Assembly (NCBI GenBank): GCA_964448045.1 | Contig: CAYUVF010000006.1 | Location: 34,471-98,470 of the forward strand | Direction of reading: 5' to 3' | From: CAYUVF01 sp964448045 | GTDB lineage: Bacteria; Bacteroidota; Rhodothermia; Rhodothermales; Salinibacteraceae | Length of the DNA: 64,000 nucleotides | Part shown: piece after piece, positions 46,921 through 55,887 of the stretch | How the letters are laid out: the number at the start of each line of letters is the position of its first letter | Position numbering within the stretch: the stretch's first letter is position 1 | The notes under the pieces: model-generated | What the model saw: only the letters and a program-made list of their open reading frames with translations | Databases searched by the model: none | Told to the model about the DNA's origin: nothing | Translations under genes and position numbers: made by a program

Positions 46921-47595
46921 ATGCCCTCCGTGATCGTGTTCGACGTGAACGAAACCCTCCTCGACCTCGCCGCGCTCGACCCCGTGTTCGAGCGGATCTT
47001 CGGCGACGCGACGGTGCGGGAGGCGTGGTTCGGGCAGGTGCTGCAATCGGCGCTGACGACGACGGTGCTCGGCTCGTATGTCGACTTTAGCACGATCGGG
47101 CGGGCAGCGCTCGACATGGTGGCGCAGCGGCGCGGGGCGATGCTCTCGGAGCTGGACCGTTCGGCCGTGGCCGAGGGCGTGCGCACGCTGCCGCCGCACG
47201 ACGACGTGAACGAGGGCCTCGCTCGTCTGCGCGACGCCGGTTTTCGACTCGCGGCGCTCAGCAACGGCACGCCCGAGGTGCTCGCCCATCAACTGGAGCA
47301 TGCCGGGCTCGCGGACGCCTTCGACGCCATTCTCTCCGCCGACGCCGTCCAGCGGCTCAAACCCGCACCCGAGCCGTATCAAATGGCCGCTGATGCGCTG
47401 GATGTCGATCCGCCGGACATCCGATTCGTCGCGGCGCACACGTGGGACGTGGCCGGGGCGAAACAGGCCGGATGCACCACCGCATTCATCCAGCGCCCCG
47501 GCAAAGTCCCCGATCCGACGCTCCCCGCACCTGACCTTACCGGCCCCGACCTCACCGCCGTCGCCGATCAAATCGTCGAATCAGACGCCCAGTAA
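46921..47595 (+). CDS. HAD-superfamily hydrolase, 2-haloacid dehalogenase type II
   Basis: This 224-residue protein starts at the ATG at 46921. Motif I is FDVNETLLDL (nucleophile Asp8), motif II LAALSNGTP, the conserved KP follows in RLKPAPEPY, and motif IV reads FVAAHTWDVAGAKQAGC, the typical haloacid dehalogenase type II sequence. Such enzymes hydrolyse 2-haloalkanoates to 2-hydroxy acids, although many family members act on other phosphorylated or halogenated small molecules. The next gene, an acyl-ACP thioesterase, starts 10 bp downstream, so they are probably one operon. Confidence 0.92.
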   Translation: MPSVIVFDVNETLLDLAALDPVFERIFGDATVREAWFGQVLQSALTTTVLGSYVDFSTIGRAALDMVAQRRGAMLSELDRSAVAEGVRTLPPHDDVNEGLARLRDAGFRLAALSNGTPEVLAHQLEHAGLADAFDAILSADAVQRLKPAPEPYQMAADALDVDPPDIRFVAAHTWDVAGAKQAGCTTAFIQRPGKVPDPTLPAPDLTGPDLTAVADQIVESDAQ

Positions 47596-47605
47596 ATCCG
47601 CCCCC

Positions 47606-48355
47606 ATGCCCCGATCCGTCACTCCCTGGACCGAGTCCTTTCGCGTGCACTCGTACGATGTGAATCCGCGCGGGGAGGCGGCCATCCAGTCGCTGTGCAA
47701 CTATTTTCAGGAGGCGGCAGGCAACCACGCCCGCGAGCTGGGCGTCTCGCGCGAGGCCATGCTCGAAAGCGGCACGGCGTGGGTGCTGACGCGGCTGCGC
47801 GTGGTGGTAGACCGCTATCCGCGGTGGCGCGACACCGTCGAGGTCGTGACGTGGCCCTCCGGATTGGAGCGCCTCTACGCCACCCGCGAGTTCCTCCTGC
47901 GCAGCGCCGATGAGGAGATCCTCGCCCGCGGCACGAGCGCGTGGCTCGTCATTGACGTGGCACGCCGCCGCCCGACGCGCCCGCCCGCCGAGCTCAACGC
48001 GCTGGATCTACCCGATCTGGAGGCGCCCGTTGCGCATCCGAGTGACGACGTGCCGGAGCTGGCGTCGGTCGATCACGAGCGGCGGTTTCAGGTGCGCTTC
48101 AGCGATCTCGATCTGAATCAGCACGTCAACAACGTCCGGTACGTCGAGTGGGCCGTCGAGGCGCTGCCCGAGGCGCATCTGACACATCAGCAACTCCGGG
48201 AGATCGACATCCAGTTCCGGGCGGAGACGGTCTTCGGCGACACGATCTGCACGCAGGCCCACGCGGACGACGGGCACATCCTCCACCGCGTGCAGCGCGC
48301 AACAGACGATCGCGTGGCCGCCCGCGCCCTGACTCGTTGGGCGCCGCTCGACTGA
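47606..48355 (+). CDS. Acyl-ACP thioesterase
   Basis: This 249-residue protein starts at the ATG at 47606. It carries two hotdog domains of the acyl-ACP thioesterase family: the first with SLCNYFQEAAGNHARELGVS and the TWPSGLERLYATREFLL strands, the second with the conserved FSDLDLNQHVNNVRYVEWA that includes the catalytic Asp/Asn/His set. It releases free fatty acids from acyl-ACP in the cytoplasm. It lies 10 bp after the HAD gene. The reading is unambiguous; the chain-length preference is not known. Confidence 0.9.
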   Translation: MPRSVTPWTESFRVHSYDVNPRGEAAIQSLCNYFQEAAGNHARELGVSREAMLESGTAWVLTRLRVVVDRYPRWRDTVEVVTWPSGLERLYATREFLLRSADEEILARGTSAWLVIDVARRRPTRPPAELNALDLPDLEAPVAHPSDDVPELASVDHERRFQVRFSDLDLNQHVNNVRYVEWAVEALPEAHLTHQQLREIDIQFRAETVFGDTICTQAHADDGHILHRVQRATDDRVAARALTRWAPLD

Positions 48356-48412
48356 ACCGCTATTCGGGCAACTCGGCGGATTGTACGCTGCCCACCTTCA
48401 TTTTCCCAACGC

Positions 48413-48448
48413 AAAAAGGGCCGCCCGCGGAATGCGAGCGACCCTCTT
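48413..48448. terminator. Probable bidirectional terminator between convergent genes
   Basis: An A-tract (AAAAA) precedes an imperfect stem AGGGCCGC...GCGACCCT (one mismatch), followed by CTTGT. It lies between the thioesterase gene and the convergent beta-propeller gene, where a terminator is expected. Confidence 0.5.
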
Positions 48449-48490
48449 GTGGCGCGCGTTGTGGCAGTTTTAAACGTTCGACGTAACCTT

Positions 48491-48569
48491 GTCATCCTGA
48501 ACTCGATTCAGGACCTCCCTGAACCAAGCACTATTCCCTACAGCTCCTGAGTCAAGCTCAGGAGGACAG
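48491..48569. repeat. GTCATCC-type inverted-repeat element
   Basis: GTCATCCTGAACTCGATTCA at one end pairs with an inverted copy at the other (TCCTGAGTCAAGCTCAGGAG then GACA) to give an imperfect stem of about 24 bp. The same GTCATCC ends occur at 55771-55880 and inside both MITE-like elements. It is a non-coding intergenic repeat lying between two convergent genes. Confidence 0.65.
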
Positions 48570-48605
48570 TTGAACGAGGCATGATGCTTTGCCTCAACAT
48601 GCCAC

Positions 48606-51600
48606 TCACTCGTCGAGGCGCAGCGGCTCGTAGTCGCGGAACAGCTGCAGGTCGGCCCGTTCGACGGCGCGGCGGTACGCCGGCCAGTCGTCCGCGAAGA
48701 AGGCGTTGACGTGATCGAGCAGGCGCTGCAGCCGCGCCTCGGCGTGCTGGAGGGCGCGGCGCTCGGACTGGCTCGGGGCGTCGGTGGACGACTGCAGGTA
48801 GCGCGACGCGGTGAAGATCTTCGCCGTCACGACCGACGGATCGCGGCGGATGCCCTGCACGTCGTCTTGCCCGCGGATCTCGGCCATCAGCGCCTCGATG
48901 GAGTCCTGCATGGCCGATCCCTGCTCGCGCAGATCCTCCGCCGTCGAATCGGGCAGGGCATCGAGCTGATCGTTCACCTGGCCGATGGTTTTCTGCGCGG
49001 CGCGGAGCCGGTCGGCGGCTTCGGTGGCGACTTCGATGTTCGCCATCAGCCGGTCGACGAGCTGGTATCGCGCCTCCAAGTCAGCCCTGTTCACGTCGAT
49101 GCGCGGGTCCATGTGGACGCGCACGTCGGTCGACGCGGTGTGGCCGCCGTACTGTGCAACGACGGTGTACGTGCCCGGCATCACCTGCGGGCCGGTGGGC
49201 TCGGGGGCGTCGTCTTCGGGCTCGGGCTGCATCGGGTAGCGGACGCCCTTGCGCCGCAGGTTCCACGTCGTCCGGTTGATGCCGGGCGTCAGCTCGTCCT
49301 CGGTGAAGGTGCGGATCGTGTCGCCGTCGGCGTTAACCACCTTGAAGGTGACCTCCTTCGGCGGGTTGCTTTCGCCGTTTTCGTCGCCGTTCTCCTCCGG
49401 CGGATTGACCGAGAAGGAGATCATCGCACCGTAGGGTTCGTTCTCGCCGGCGTATTCGGCATCGCCGGTGAAGCGCGTGCCCGGCGGCCGCTGGTACTCG
49501 GCCAGATAGGCGTCGGGCGCCTCGAAGACGTGCAGCGGCGCATCGAGCAGATCGGTGCCGTCGCGGGCGAGCGCCCGAAGGGGCCGGATGTCATCCAGCA
49601 CGAACGCCGATCGCCCAAACGTGCCGACGACCAGATCGTGCTCGCGCTCCTGAATCTGCATATCCATCGTGGAGGCCGTCGGGTAATCGGTCGTCCATGG
49701 CTGCCAGTCGGCGCCGCCGTTGAGGCTGAAGTAGAGGCCGAACTCGGTGCCGACGAACATCAGGTCGGGCTCGACGGGGTCTTGCACGAACGAGAGCGCG
49801 TAGCCGCGAACATCGTCCTCGCCCACGAGCCGCCTCCAGCTCTGGCCGTAATCGGTGGTGCGGACGACGTACGGCGTCCAGTCGTTGCGGCGGTGGTTGT
49901 CGAAGACGACGACCGCTTCGCCGTCGTTGTGCTGCGAGGCGCGGATCTGCGTGACCCACGTGTGCTCGGGCACGCCGTCGATGTTGCCGGCGACGTTCGT
50001 CCAGCTGTCGCCGCCGTCGCGGGTGACGTGCACGTTGCCGTCATCCGTCCCGGCCCAGAGGACGCCCTCCCGGCGTGGACTCGGCGCGAGGGCCGTGATC
50101 GTCGTGTAGTTCTCGGCCTGCGTCACATCGTAGGTGAGGCCACCGCTCTCCAGCTGGCGCTGCCACTCCGGATTGTCGGTCGTCAGATCCGGCGAAATGA
50201 TCGTCCAGCTCTGTCCGCGATCCGTGCTCCGGTGGACGAACTGGCTGCCGTAATAGACGGTGGCCGGGTCGTGCGGGCTCTGCGCGATGGCGGCGTTCCA
50301 GTTGAAGCGCAGCTGCACCTCTTCGTCGGGATGCTGCGGCGGGATGTAGGCCTGCTCGCCCGTCTCGACGTTCCAGCGCACAAGGCCGCCGCCCTGCGAC
50401 ATCGCGTAGCCCTGCGTGGGCTGCTCGGGATCGGGCACGACGTCGAAGCCATCGCCGAAGGCCACTTCCTGCCAGAAGCTGTTGCGGATGCCGCCGTCGC
50501 GCCACACGGCGCTCGGGCCGCGCCACGAGCCGTTGTCCTGCATGCCGCCGTAGACGTTGTAGGGAATCTGATTGTCGACGCTGATATGGTAGAACTGCCC
50601 CAGCGGCAGCGACTCGACGAACTCCCAGTTGACGCCCCGATCGCGCGAGATGTACAGGCCGCCGTCGTTGCCGTCGTAGATCAGGCTCGGGTCCTCCGGA
50701 TGGATCCACATCGCGTGATGGTCGGGGTGGACGCCCGCGTACGGCACCAGCGTCTCGAACGACTCGCCGCCGTCCTCGCTGTACGTGATGATCGAGTGCA
50801 GGCTGTAGAGGCGGTTTTCGTTCTTCGGATCGACGCGCAGATCGGCGTAGTAGAAGGGCCGCCCGCCGATCTCGCCCATGTCGCTGTTGACCTGCTGCCA
50901 CGTGTGGCCGCCGTCATCGGAGCGGTACAGCGCGTTGTCCTCCGATTCGACGTAGGCGTAGACCCGCTCCGGGTCGCTCGGCGCGATGGCTAGCCCGATG
51001 CGGCCCCATGGCTTCGGCGGGAGGCCGTCCTCCGGCGTCAACTCCGTCCAGTTTTCGCCGCCGTCGTAGGTGATGTAGAGCCCCGAGCCGGGCCCGCCCG
51101 ACTCGAAGAAGTGCGGCCAGCGCTGATACTGCCACATCGCCGCGATCAGCTTGTTGGGGTTCGACGGATCCATCACGAGGTCGGCCACGCCGGTGGTGTC
51201 GTTGACGAACAGGATGCGCTCCCACGAGTCGCCGCCATCGGTCGTCTTGTAGACACCGCGCTCGGGCGTCGGGCCCCAGGTGGCGCCCTGCGCGCCGGCG
51301 TAGGCAATGTCCGAGTTGTTGGGGTGGATCAGCAGGCGGTGGATGCTGCGCGTGCCGCGGAGGCCGACGCGCGTCCAACTGCGCCCGCCATCGACGCTCT
51401 TGAAGACGCCGTCGCCCGCGTTCTGGCTGTTGCGCGGATTGCCCTCGCCGGTGCCGACCCAGATCACATCGGGGTTGTCCTGGTCGATGGCAATCGAGCC
51501 GATGGAGTGGACGGGCTGATCGTCGAAGATGGGATCCCACGTCGCCCCGCCATCGGTCGACTTCCAGAGGCCGCCCGAGGCCGTGCCGGCGTAGATGATA

Positions 51601-51782
51601 TCGGGGTTGCTGACGACGGCTTCGAGGGCCGTCACGCGTCCGCTCATCCCGGCCGGGCCAATCGCGCGAGGAGCCATGCCTTCGAGCTTCGTGCTATCCA
51701 CCGGCTGCGCCGGCGCCGGCAGCGCCCATCCGATGAACAGCAGCCATACGCCAACGATGAATAGTATCCTACGAATCCTCAT
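48606..51782 (-). CDS. Large exported beta-propeller protein (sortilin/Vps10- and exo-sialidase-like)
   Basis: This 1058-residue protein starts at the ATG at 51782 with a signal peptide (ILFIVGVWLLFIGWALPAPAQ). It contains two consecutive beta-propellers (about residues 40-700) with the asp-box/BNR repeats typical of sortilin-like proteins (SGGLWKSTDGGATWDPIFDD, KSVDGGRSWTRVG, YKTTDGGDSWERI, HVTRDGGDSWTNVAGNIDG). A C-terminal region with a Fn3/immunoglobulin-like fold and a helical coil (RLRAAQKTIGQVNDQLDALP) follows. Such proteins are common and abundant in Rhodothermota and Bacteroidetes; they are usually annotated as glycosyl hydrolases but no catalytic residues are recognisable. A surface or periplasmic scaffold role is likely. 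No sorting domain is seen. Confidence 0.88.
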   Translation of the reverse strand: MRIRRILFIVGVWLLFIGWALPAPAQPVDSTKLEGMAPRAIGPAGMSGRVTALEAVVSNPDIIYAGTASGGLWKSTDGGATWDPIFDDQPVHSIGSIAIDQDNPDVIWVGTGEGNPRNSQNAGDGVFKSVDGGRSWTRVGLRGTRSIHRLLIHPNNSDIAYAGAQGATWGPTPERGVYKTTDGGDSWERILFVNDTTGVADLVMDPSNPNKLIAAMWQYQRWPHFFESGGPGSGLYITYDGGENWTELTPEDGLPPKPWGRIGLAIAPSDPERVYAYVESEDNALYRSDDGGHTWQQVNSDMGEIGGRPFYYADLRVDPKNENRLYSLHSIITYSEDGGESFETLVPYAGVHPDHHAMWIHPEDPSLIYDGNDGGLYISRDRGVNWEFVESLPLGQFYHISVDNQIPYNVYGGMQDNGSWRGPSAVWRDGGIRNSFWQEVAFGDGFDVVPDPEQPTQGYAMSQGGGLVRWNVETGEQAYIPPQHPDEEVQLRFNWNAAIAQSPHDPATVYYGSQFVHRSTDRGQSWTIISPDLTTDNPEWQRQLESGGLTYDVTQAENYTTITALAPSPRREGVLWAGTDDGNVHVTRDGGDSWTNVAGNIDGVPEHTWVTQIRASQHNDGEAVVVFDNHRRNDWTPYVVRTTDYGQSWRRLVGEDDVRGYALSFVQDPVEPDLMFVGTEFGLYFSLNGGADWQPWTTDYPTASTMDMQIQEREHDLVVGTFGRSAFVLDDIRPLRALARDGTDLLDAPLHVFEAPDAYLAEYQRPPGTRFTGDAEYAGENEPYGAMISFSVNPPEENGDENGESNPPKEVTFKVVNADGDTIRTFTEDELTPGINRTTWNLRRKGVRYPMQPEPEDDAPEPTGPQVMPGTYTVVAQYGGHTASTDVRVHMDPRIDVNRADLEARYQLVDRLMANIEVATEAADRLRAAQKTIGQVNDQLDALPDSTAEDLREQGSAMQDSIEALMAEIRGQDDVQGIRRDPSVVTAKIFTASRYLQSSTDAPSQSERRALQHAEARLQRLLDHVNAFFADDWPAYRRAVERADLQLFRDYEPLRLDE

Positions 51783-52053
51783 AATGGGAGATGGTGAGTG
51801 AAAAGGTGTGGACGATGCGCACGCGAACCGGAAGCGAGCGCGTGCCGGAAGCGCTTGCAATCTATCAACCGGCGAAGGCGATGTCCAGACGAATCCCACT
51901 TCGGTTCCACGTCCTGCCATCCGGGGCGGCCCCGCCCCCATCCACCGCTCTTTACAACTTGGTTGCATCCAGCCTGCCCATCGTATTTAGGCTGGCTGCC
52001 CCTCCGTCCGATACCTGAATACAACGGCTTTATCGAATGACCTCTGTATCGCT

Positions 52054-52539
52054 ATGGACTCGCCGCTGTACCACATCGTTTATCTGAGCGCGGCGTCGCA
52101 TTCCCTCTCGGACGACGATCTCCGCGCCATCCTTTCCACCAGCCGGCCCAACAACCGCAAGCGGGGCATTACCGGCATGCTCTTATACAGCGATGGCGGA
52201 TTTATTCAGGCCCTCGAAGGCCCTAAAGAGGAGGTGACGGACCTGTACCGCACGATCGAGCGGGACCCGCGGCACGGGCGCATCATCACGCTGCTGGAGG
52301 GGCCCATCGAGGCGCGCAACTTCCCCGAGTGGGAGATGGGCTTCGAGCACGTGGCCCCCGAAACGCCAGAGCTGCCTGGCTTCACGCGGTTCTTCGACGA
52401 GCCGGCGCCCGACGAGGAACTGCGCCAGGTGTTGCCGCGCCCAATCAAGCTACTGCTGTCGTTCAAACAAAACAGCACTACCGCGTCCGGCCGCTCGCCA
52501 TCGCCGTACCGGAGCGGGCCCGGCATGAAGCTGGTGTGA
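52054..52539 (+). CDS. Short BLUF-domain blue-light photoreceptor
   Basis: This 161-residue protein is a stand-alone BLUF protein. All photocycle residues have the standard spacing: Tyr10 (IVYLSAAS), Asn34 (RPNNRKRGITG), Gln52 (FIQALEG), Trp93 and Met95 (FPEWEMGFEHV). It should therefore bind FAD and respond to blue light. The region after residue 110 is a short acidic-to-basic tail that would carry the output helices or interaction site, as in PixD/BlrB. No partner gene such as a PixE-like receiver or cyclase is adjacent; output must be by protein-protein interaction. The upstream gap holds no gene. Confidence 0.92.
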   Translation: MDSPLYHIVYLSAASHSLSDDDLRAILSTSRPNNRKRGITGMLLYSDGGFIQALEGPKEEVTDLYRTIERDPRHGRIITLLEGPIEARNFPEWEMGFEHVAPETPELPGFTRFFDEPAPDEELRQVLPRPIKLLLSFKQNSTTASGRSPSPYRSGPGMKLV

Positions 52540-52552
52540 CCCCGCTTCACGA

Positions 52553-53560
52553 TCACGCGAACTCGACGTCCTCACGCGTCGGCGGCGCCATGAACTCGGG
52601 GCCGACCGGATCGGTCACCATCTGGTCGATGATGCGGTCGATCGTGGCCATGTCATCGTCGGAGAGCGCGAAGTTATCGATGCCGTCGACGGGGTCGAGC
52701 TGTCCCGGATGCCGCGCGCCCCACAGCGCCACGTCGACGCCCATGTCCAGAATCCAGCGCGCCGCCAGCTGAATCACCGGTGTACCGAAGCGCTCCTGCG
52801 CAAACGCATCGAGCCGGTCGACCGCCTTCAGGTACTGGCTGAAGCGCGGCTGCTGAAACTTCGGGTCGGCCGAGCCGCGCAGGTCGTCGTTGCCGAACTC
52901 GCGGTCGGTTGTCATCTTGCCGCTCAGCAAGCCGCGGCACAGCGCACCGTACGTCACCAGCGCAATGTCGTGGTCGTCGCAGTACGACATGATGTCGTCC
53001 TCGATCTGCCGCTCGAACAGGTTGTACGGCGGCTGATTCGTGTGCAGCGGTGCCACGTCGCGGAACGCCTCCATCTGCTCTGGCGAAAAGTTGCTCACGC
53101 CGATGGCGCGGATCAGCCCCTCGTCGTAGAGGTCCTGCATCACGCGGGCCGTCTCCTGCACCGGCACGAGCGGATCCGGCCAGTGCACCTGGTACAGGTC
53201 GATGTAGTCCGTCTGGAGACGCTCCAGCGAATCGGTAATCTCGGTGCGGATGCGCTCGGGCGTGGCGTTGCGGACGACCTCGACATCGTCGCTCCAGTCG
53301 AGCGCCACCTTCGTCGCCAGCACGATTTCGTCGCGCTGCCCGTGCTCCTGCAGCGCCGCGCCCACAATCTCCTCGGAGCGGCCGTGCCCGTAGATAGGTG
53401 CCGTGTCGATGAGCGTGATGCCGCGGTCGAGCGCCGCCAGAATGGTGTCGATGGATTTGCGCTCGTCGGTGCCGCCCCACTGCCATCCGCCAATGGCCCA
53501 CGTGCCCAGGCCGATACGTGAGGCGTCCGGCAGATCGGGATGCAGCGTCGTGTATTCCAT
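52553..53560 (-). CDS. Aldo/keto reductase
   Basis: This 335-residue enzyme starts at the ATG at 53560. It has the (beta/alpha)8 aldo-keto reductase features: GLGTWAIGGWQWGG, the catalytic Asp/Tyr of FIDTAPIYGHGRSEE type, LATKVALDWSD (Lys), YIDLYQVHWPDP (His) and the NADPH-site region near the C-terminus. Members reduce aldehydes and ketones with NADPH. It converges with the BLUF gene and is followed upstream (106 bp gap) by the DUF2237 gene. Substrate unknown. Confidence 0.93.
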   Translation of the reverse strand: MEYTTLHPDLPDASRIGLGTWAIGGWQWGGTDERKSIDTILAALDRGITLIDTAPIYGHGRSEEIVGAALQEHGQRDEIVLATKVALDWSDDVEVVRNATPERIRTEITDSLERLQTDYIDLYQVHWPDPLVPVQETARVMQDLYDEGLIRAIGVSNFSPEQMEAFRDVAPLHTNQPPYNLFERQIEDDIMSYCDDHDIALVTYGALCRGLLSGKMTTDREFGNDDLRGSADPKFQQPRFSQYLKAVDRLDAFAQERFGTPVIQLAARWILDMGVDVALWGARHPGQLDPVDGIDNFALSDDDMATIDRIIDQMVTDPVGPEFMAPPTREDVEFA

Positions 53561-53665
53561 GGGAGCCGTCCGTTTGTATTCGGAAATGCCGAGCACGGAT
53601 GATACGAGCGCAGCCTCTCGGCGTTACGATGCCATCGGGGTTATCGGACGATATGCATCAACCCT

Positions 53666-54058
53666 TCAAGCACCCTCCGACGAGGTGCTGTCCAGTGCAT
53701 GCGCCTTCAGATCGGCCAAGTCGATGATCTCGAGCGCCCGCTCGTGGGTGGATTCGAGGAGGACGGGCGGGGCGACATCGGCCTCCAGCGCTTCTTGCCA
53801 GCGGGCGGCACACAGGCACCACCGGTCGCCGGGCTGCAGGCCGCGGAAGTTGAGCGCCGGGCGCGGCGTGCTCAGGTCGTTGCCCTGCGCCTTCGTGAAC
53901 GTCAGAAATTCCTCCGTCATCTCGGCACAGACGACGTGGACGCCAAAATCCTTTGGGCCGGTGTGGCAACATCCGTCGCGGTAAAAGCCCGTCATCGGAT
54001 CGGTCGAGCAGGCCTGCAGCGAATCGCCGAGGATGTTCTTTGCTTCGCGGACTTCCAT
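53666..54058 (-). CDS. DUF2237-family protein
   Basis: This 130-residue protein of the conserved DUF2237 family has two cysteine-rich signatures: QACSTDPMTGFYRDGCCHTG at residues 16-35 and PGDRWCLCAARWQEAL near 75-90. The cysteine positions suggest a metal- or redox-linked role, but nothing is established. It is small, cytoplasmic (no signal sequence) and found beside housekeeping genes in many bacteria. A MITE-like element lies 100 bp upstream on its promoter side. Confidence 0.9.
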   Translation of the reverse strand: MEVREAKNILGDSLQACSTDPMTGFYRDGCCHTGPKDFGVHVVCAEMTEEFLTFTKAQGNDLSTPRPALNFRGLQPGDRWCLCAARWQEALEADVAPPVLLESTHERALEIIDLADLKAHALDSTSSEGA

Positions 54059-54159
54059 GGGAGCGGGGAATCAGCATGCGTACAAACAGCGAGGGCGGGC
54101 GGAGCCAAAACCCACGCCCACCCTCGAAGAAACGGAAGCGACACGCCGGACGCAATATC

Positions 54160-54385
54160 TATGTAGGTCAACGAAAAAACGTTAACGCTCCACCCGAAAA
54201 ACCATCCCAGGCATGTCATCTCGAGCCTGACGAGGCGCCCTAAGCGGAGCGAAGAAGTGCCTTTGGGGTGGATCTCTCCGTTTACAGCCCAGCTTTTCAC
54301 AGAGAGATTCTTCGTCGAGCTCAGAATGACAACAGTGGTTTTTCGGATGGAGCTCATGCAAAGTGTACTTTTGCTCGTCTACTTA
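54160..54385. mobile_element. MITE-like element, copy 2 (226 bp)
   Basis: This copy has the same length and nearly the same sequence as 25718-25943, with the same TIR-like ends (TATGTAGG / CTACTTA) and the same internal inverted blocks. The few differences (for example CCCGAAAAACCA against TCTGAAAAACCA) show independent drift. It lies between the DUF2237 and DUF4097 genes and disrupts nothing visible. Confidence 0.8.
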
Positions 54386-54453
54386 AGCATGAAGGTGTGA
54401 ACGTGTGGACGTTTCCACCCCCACACGCCCCGACGCCCACACGTCCGAGCTCC

Positions 54454-55716
54454 TCATTGTCCCTTCTCGATGCGGATGCTGCCGCCGCTCGTGCGCAGGC
54501 GGATCGGGGGGCCACCGCCATTGATGTCGCCGTAGCTCCGCAGATCGCCCGATCCTCTCGCGCGCGGGCCCTCGCGAGCAAGGGCGAAGTCGCTGTAGAT
54601 ATCGTCGCGGTCCCATCCGCCGCCGAGGCTGCGAACGCGCGCATCGATCGACGCCGGAAGGGTGGGCGGGAGCATTAGCGTGATGTCGCCGTGGGTCGTT
54701 TCAAGACTCATCGGGTAATCCTGGCTGAAGTCCTGCAGCGTCACGGCGACGTCGATGTCCCCCACCGAAGTGCGCGCCTGCACGCCGCCGCGCACCTCGT
54801 CCAGCTCGATGTCACCCGCCGACGTCTCGGCGGAAACCTGTCCGCCGAGGTCGCGCCCTTCGATGTCGCCCCCCGCCGTCCGCGCTGAGACGCGCCCGCC
54901 GATGCTGCGCAACTCGATATCGCCCCCCGAGGTCTGCACATCCACCTCGCGGGTTGCCTCGCGCACGGTCATATCGCCGCCCGCAGTCCGCGCTGAGACG
55001 CGCCCGCTGACGCGCTCGATGTGGACGCCGCCCCCTGAAGTCTGAGCCGTGACGTCACTTTCAACGCCGACGATGTTGATGCCCCCCCCGCTCGTGGCCA
55101 CGTTCAACCGGCCGGTTACCTCTTCCACGTTGATCCCGCCGCCGGCGGTTCTCGCTTCGACCTGGCCGTCGATGTTTGACAGGTTAACGCCGCCCCCGGC
55201 GGTGCGGGCCGTCAGGTCGCCGGTGATGTCGCTGAGATTGAGGCCGCCCCCCGCGGTACGCACCTGCACTGTACCAGTGAGGCCGCTCACGTTGATGCTG
55301 CCGCCCGCCGTCTCTACGTCCGTGTTGAACCGAGCCGGGACGCGCGCCTCGTAGTCCCGCTGCACACGATTGCGCCGGTTTTCCCGGTCGGGGCCGCGAA
55401 CCGTCACGGCGTTGCCCCTTTTCTCGAACGTGCTGCCGTGCGCCTGCAGGTACGCCTCGGCCTCGGAGCGCGAGTACTCATCGAAGCGGAGGATTTCCTT
55501 GATCTCCACCCGGTTCTGGTCCCACGCTTCCACCGTGATGCCCCCCACCACCCGCTCGATGACGAACGAGCCGCCGGCCTCGACGCTGAAGGTGCGGGTG
55601 ACGGTGGCTTCATAACCGTCGCTGGTCTTGTCCCACGTCTGGGCCTGCACAGGGACGGCGAGCAGCGCGAAGAGCACCACCCAGAGCACACGGAACGTCA
55701 TTCGTTTACAGTTCAT
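54454..55716 (-). CDS. DUF4097-family exported beta-helix protein
   Basis: The ATG at 55716 opens a signal peptide (FRVLWVVLFALLAVPVQAQ). The 420-residue product has a beta-rich N-terminal domain followed, from about residue 120, by some eleven repeats of about 20 residues with the pattern G-x-V-x-A-R-T-A-G-G-x-x-x-(L/I)-x-x-I (for example GQVEARTAGGGINVEEV and GRVSARTAGGDIEGRDL). This is the DUF4097/DUF4098 repeat, expected to form a right-handed beta-helix or stack. Proteins of this type are regularly linked to an ECF sigma / anti-sigma pair, and the next two genes upstream are exactly such a pair. The role is unknown; it may be the periplasmic sensor. Confidence 0.87.
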   Translation of the reverse strand: MNCKRMTFRVLWVVLFALLAVPVQAQTWDKTSDGYEATVTRTFSVEAGGSFVIERVVGGITVEAWDQNRVEIKEILRFDEYSRSEAEAYLQAHGSTFEKRGNAVTVRGPDRENRRNRVQRDYEARVPARFNTDVETAGGSINVSGLTGTVQVRTAGGGLNLSDITGDLTARTAGGGVNLSNIDGQVEARTAGGGINVEEVTGRLNVATSGGGINIVGVESDVTAQTSGGGVHIERVSGRVSARTAGGDMTVREATREVDVQTSGGDIELRSIGGRVSARTAGGDIEGRDLGGQVSAETSAGDIELDEVRGGVQARTSVGDIDVAVTLQDFSQDYPMSLETTHGDITLMLPPTLPASIDARVRSLGGGWDRDDIYSDFALAREGPRARGSGDLRSYGDINGGGPPIRLRTSGGSIRIEKGQ

Positions 55717-55770
55717 AGTCGGATCGTCAGTCGTGATGAAATGGAACATGATTTTCATTTTCTGCCCGTT

Positions 55771-55880
55771 GTCATCCTGAACTCGATTACTGCATCAGTC
55801 GCTTACGGCTCGTGTCAGGATCTCCCCAGGACGAAGCATCGCCGTTTTCGGGGAAATCCCGGCTCAAGGGCCGGGATGAC
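55771..55880. repeat. GTCATCC-type inverted-repeat element inside the DUF4097 operon
   Basis: The segment starts GTCATCCTGAACTCGATT and ends in the reverse-complement-like GGCCGGGATGAC, with inner arms (GGATCTCCCC / GGGGAAATCCC). It is related to the element at 48491-48569 and the inner arms of the MITE-like elements. It sits between the anti-sigma stop and the DUF4097 start, and could form a strong hairpin in the operon transcript. Confidence 0.6.
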
Positions 55881-55887
55881 AGGTGCA

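Noticed and set aside
45607..47571. 654-codon minus-strand frame across the Spy-like and HAD genes
   Set aside because: It overlaps two genes with clear family motifs on the plus strand and has no domain of its own.
48711..50993. 760-codon frame antisense to the large beta-propeller gene
   Set aside because: The minus-strand asp-box repeats explain the sequence; the antisense translation has no recognisable domain.
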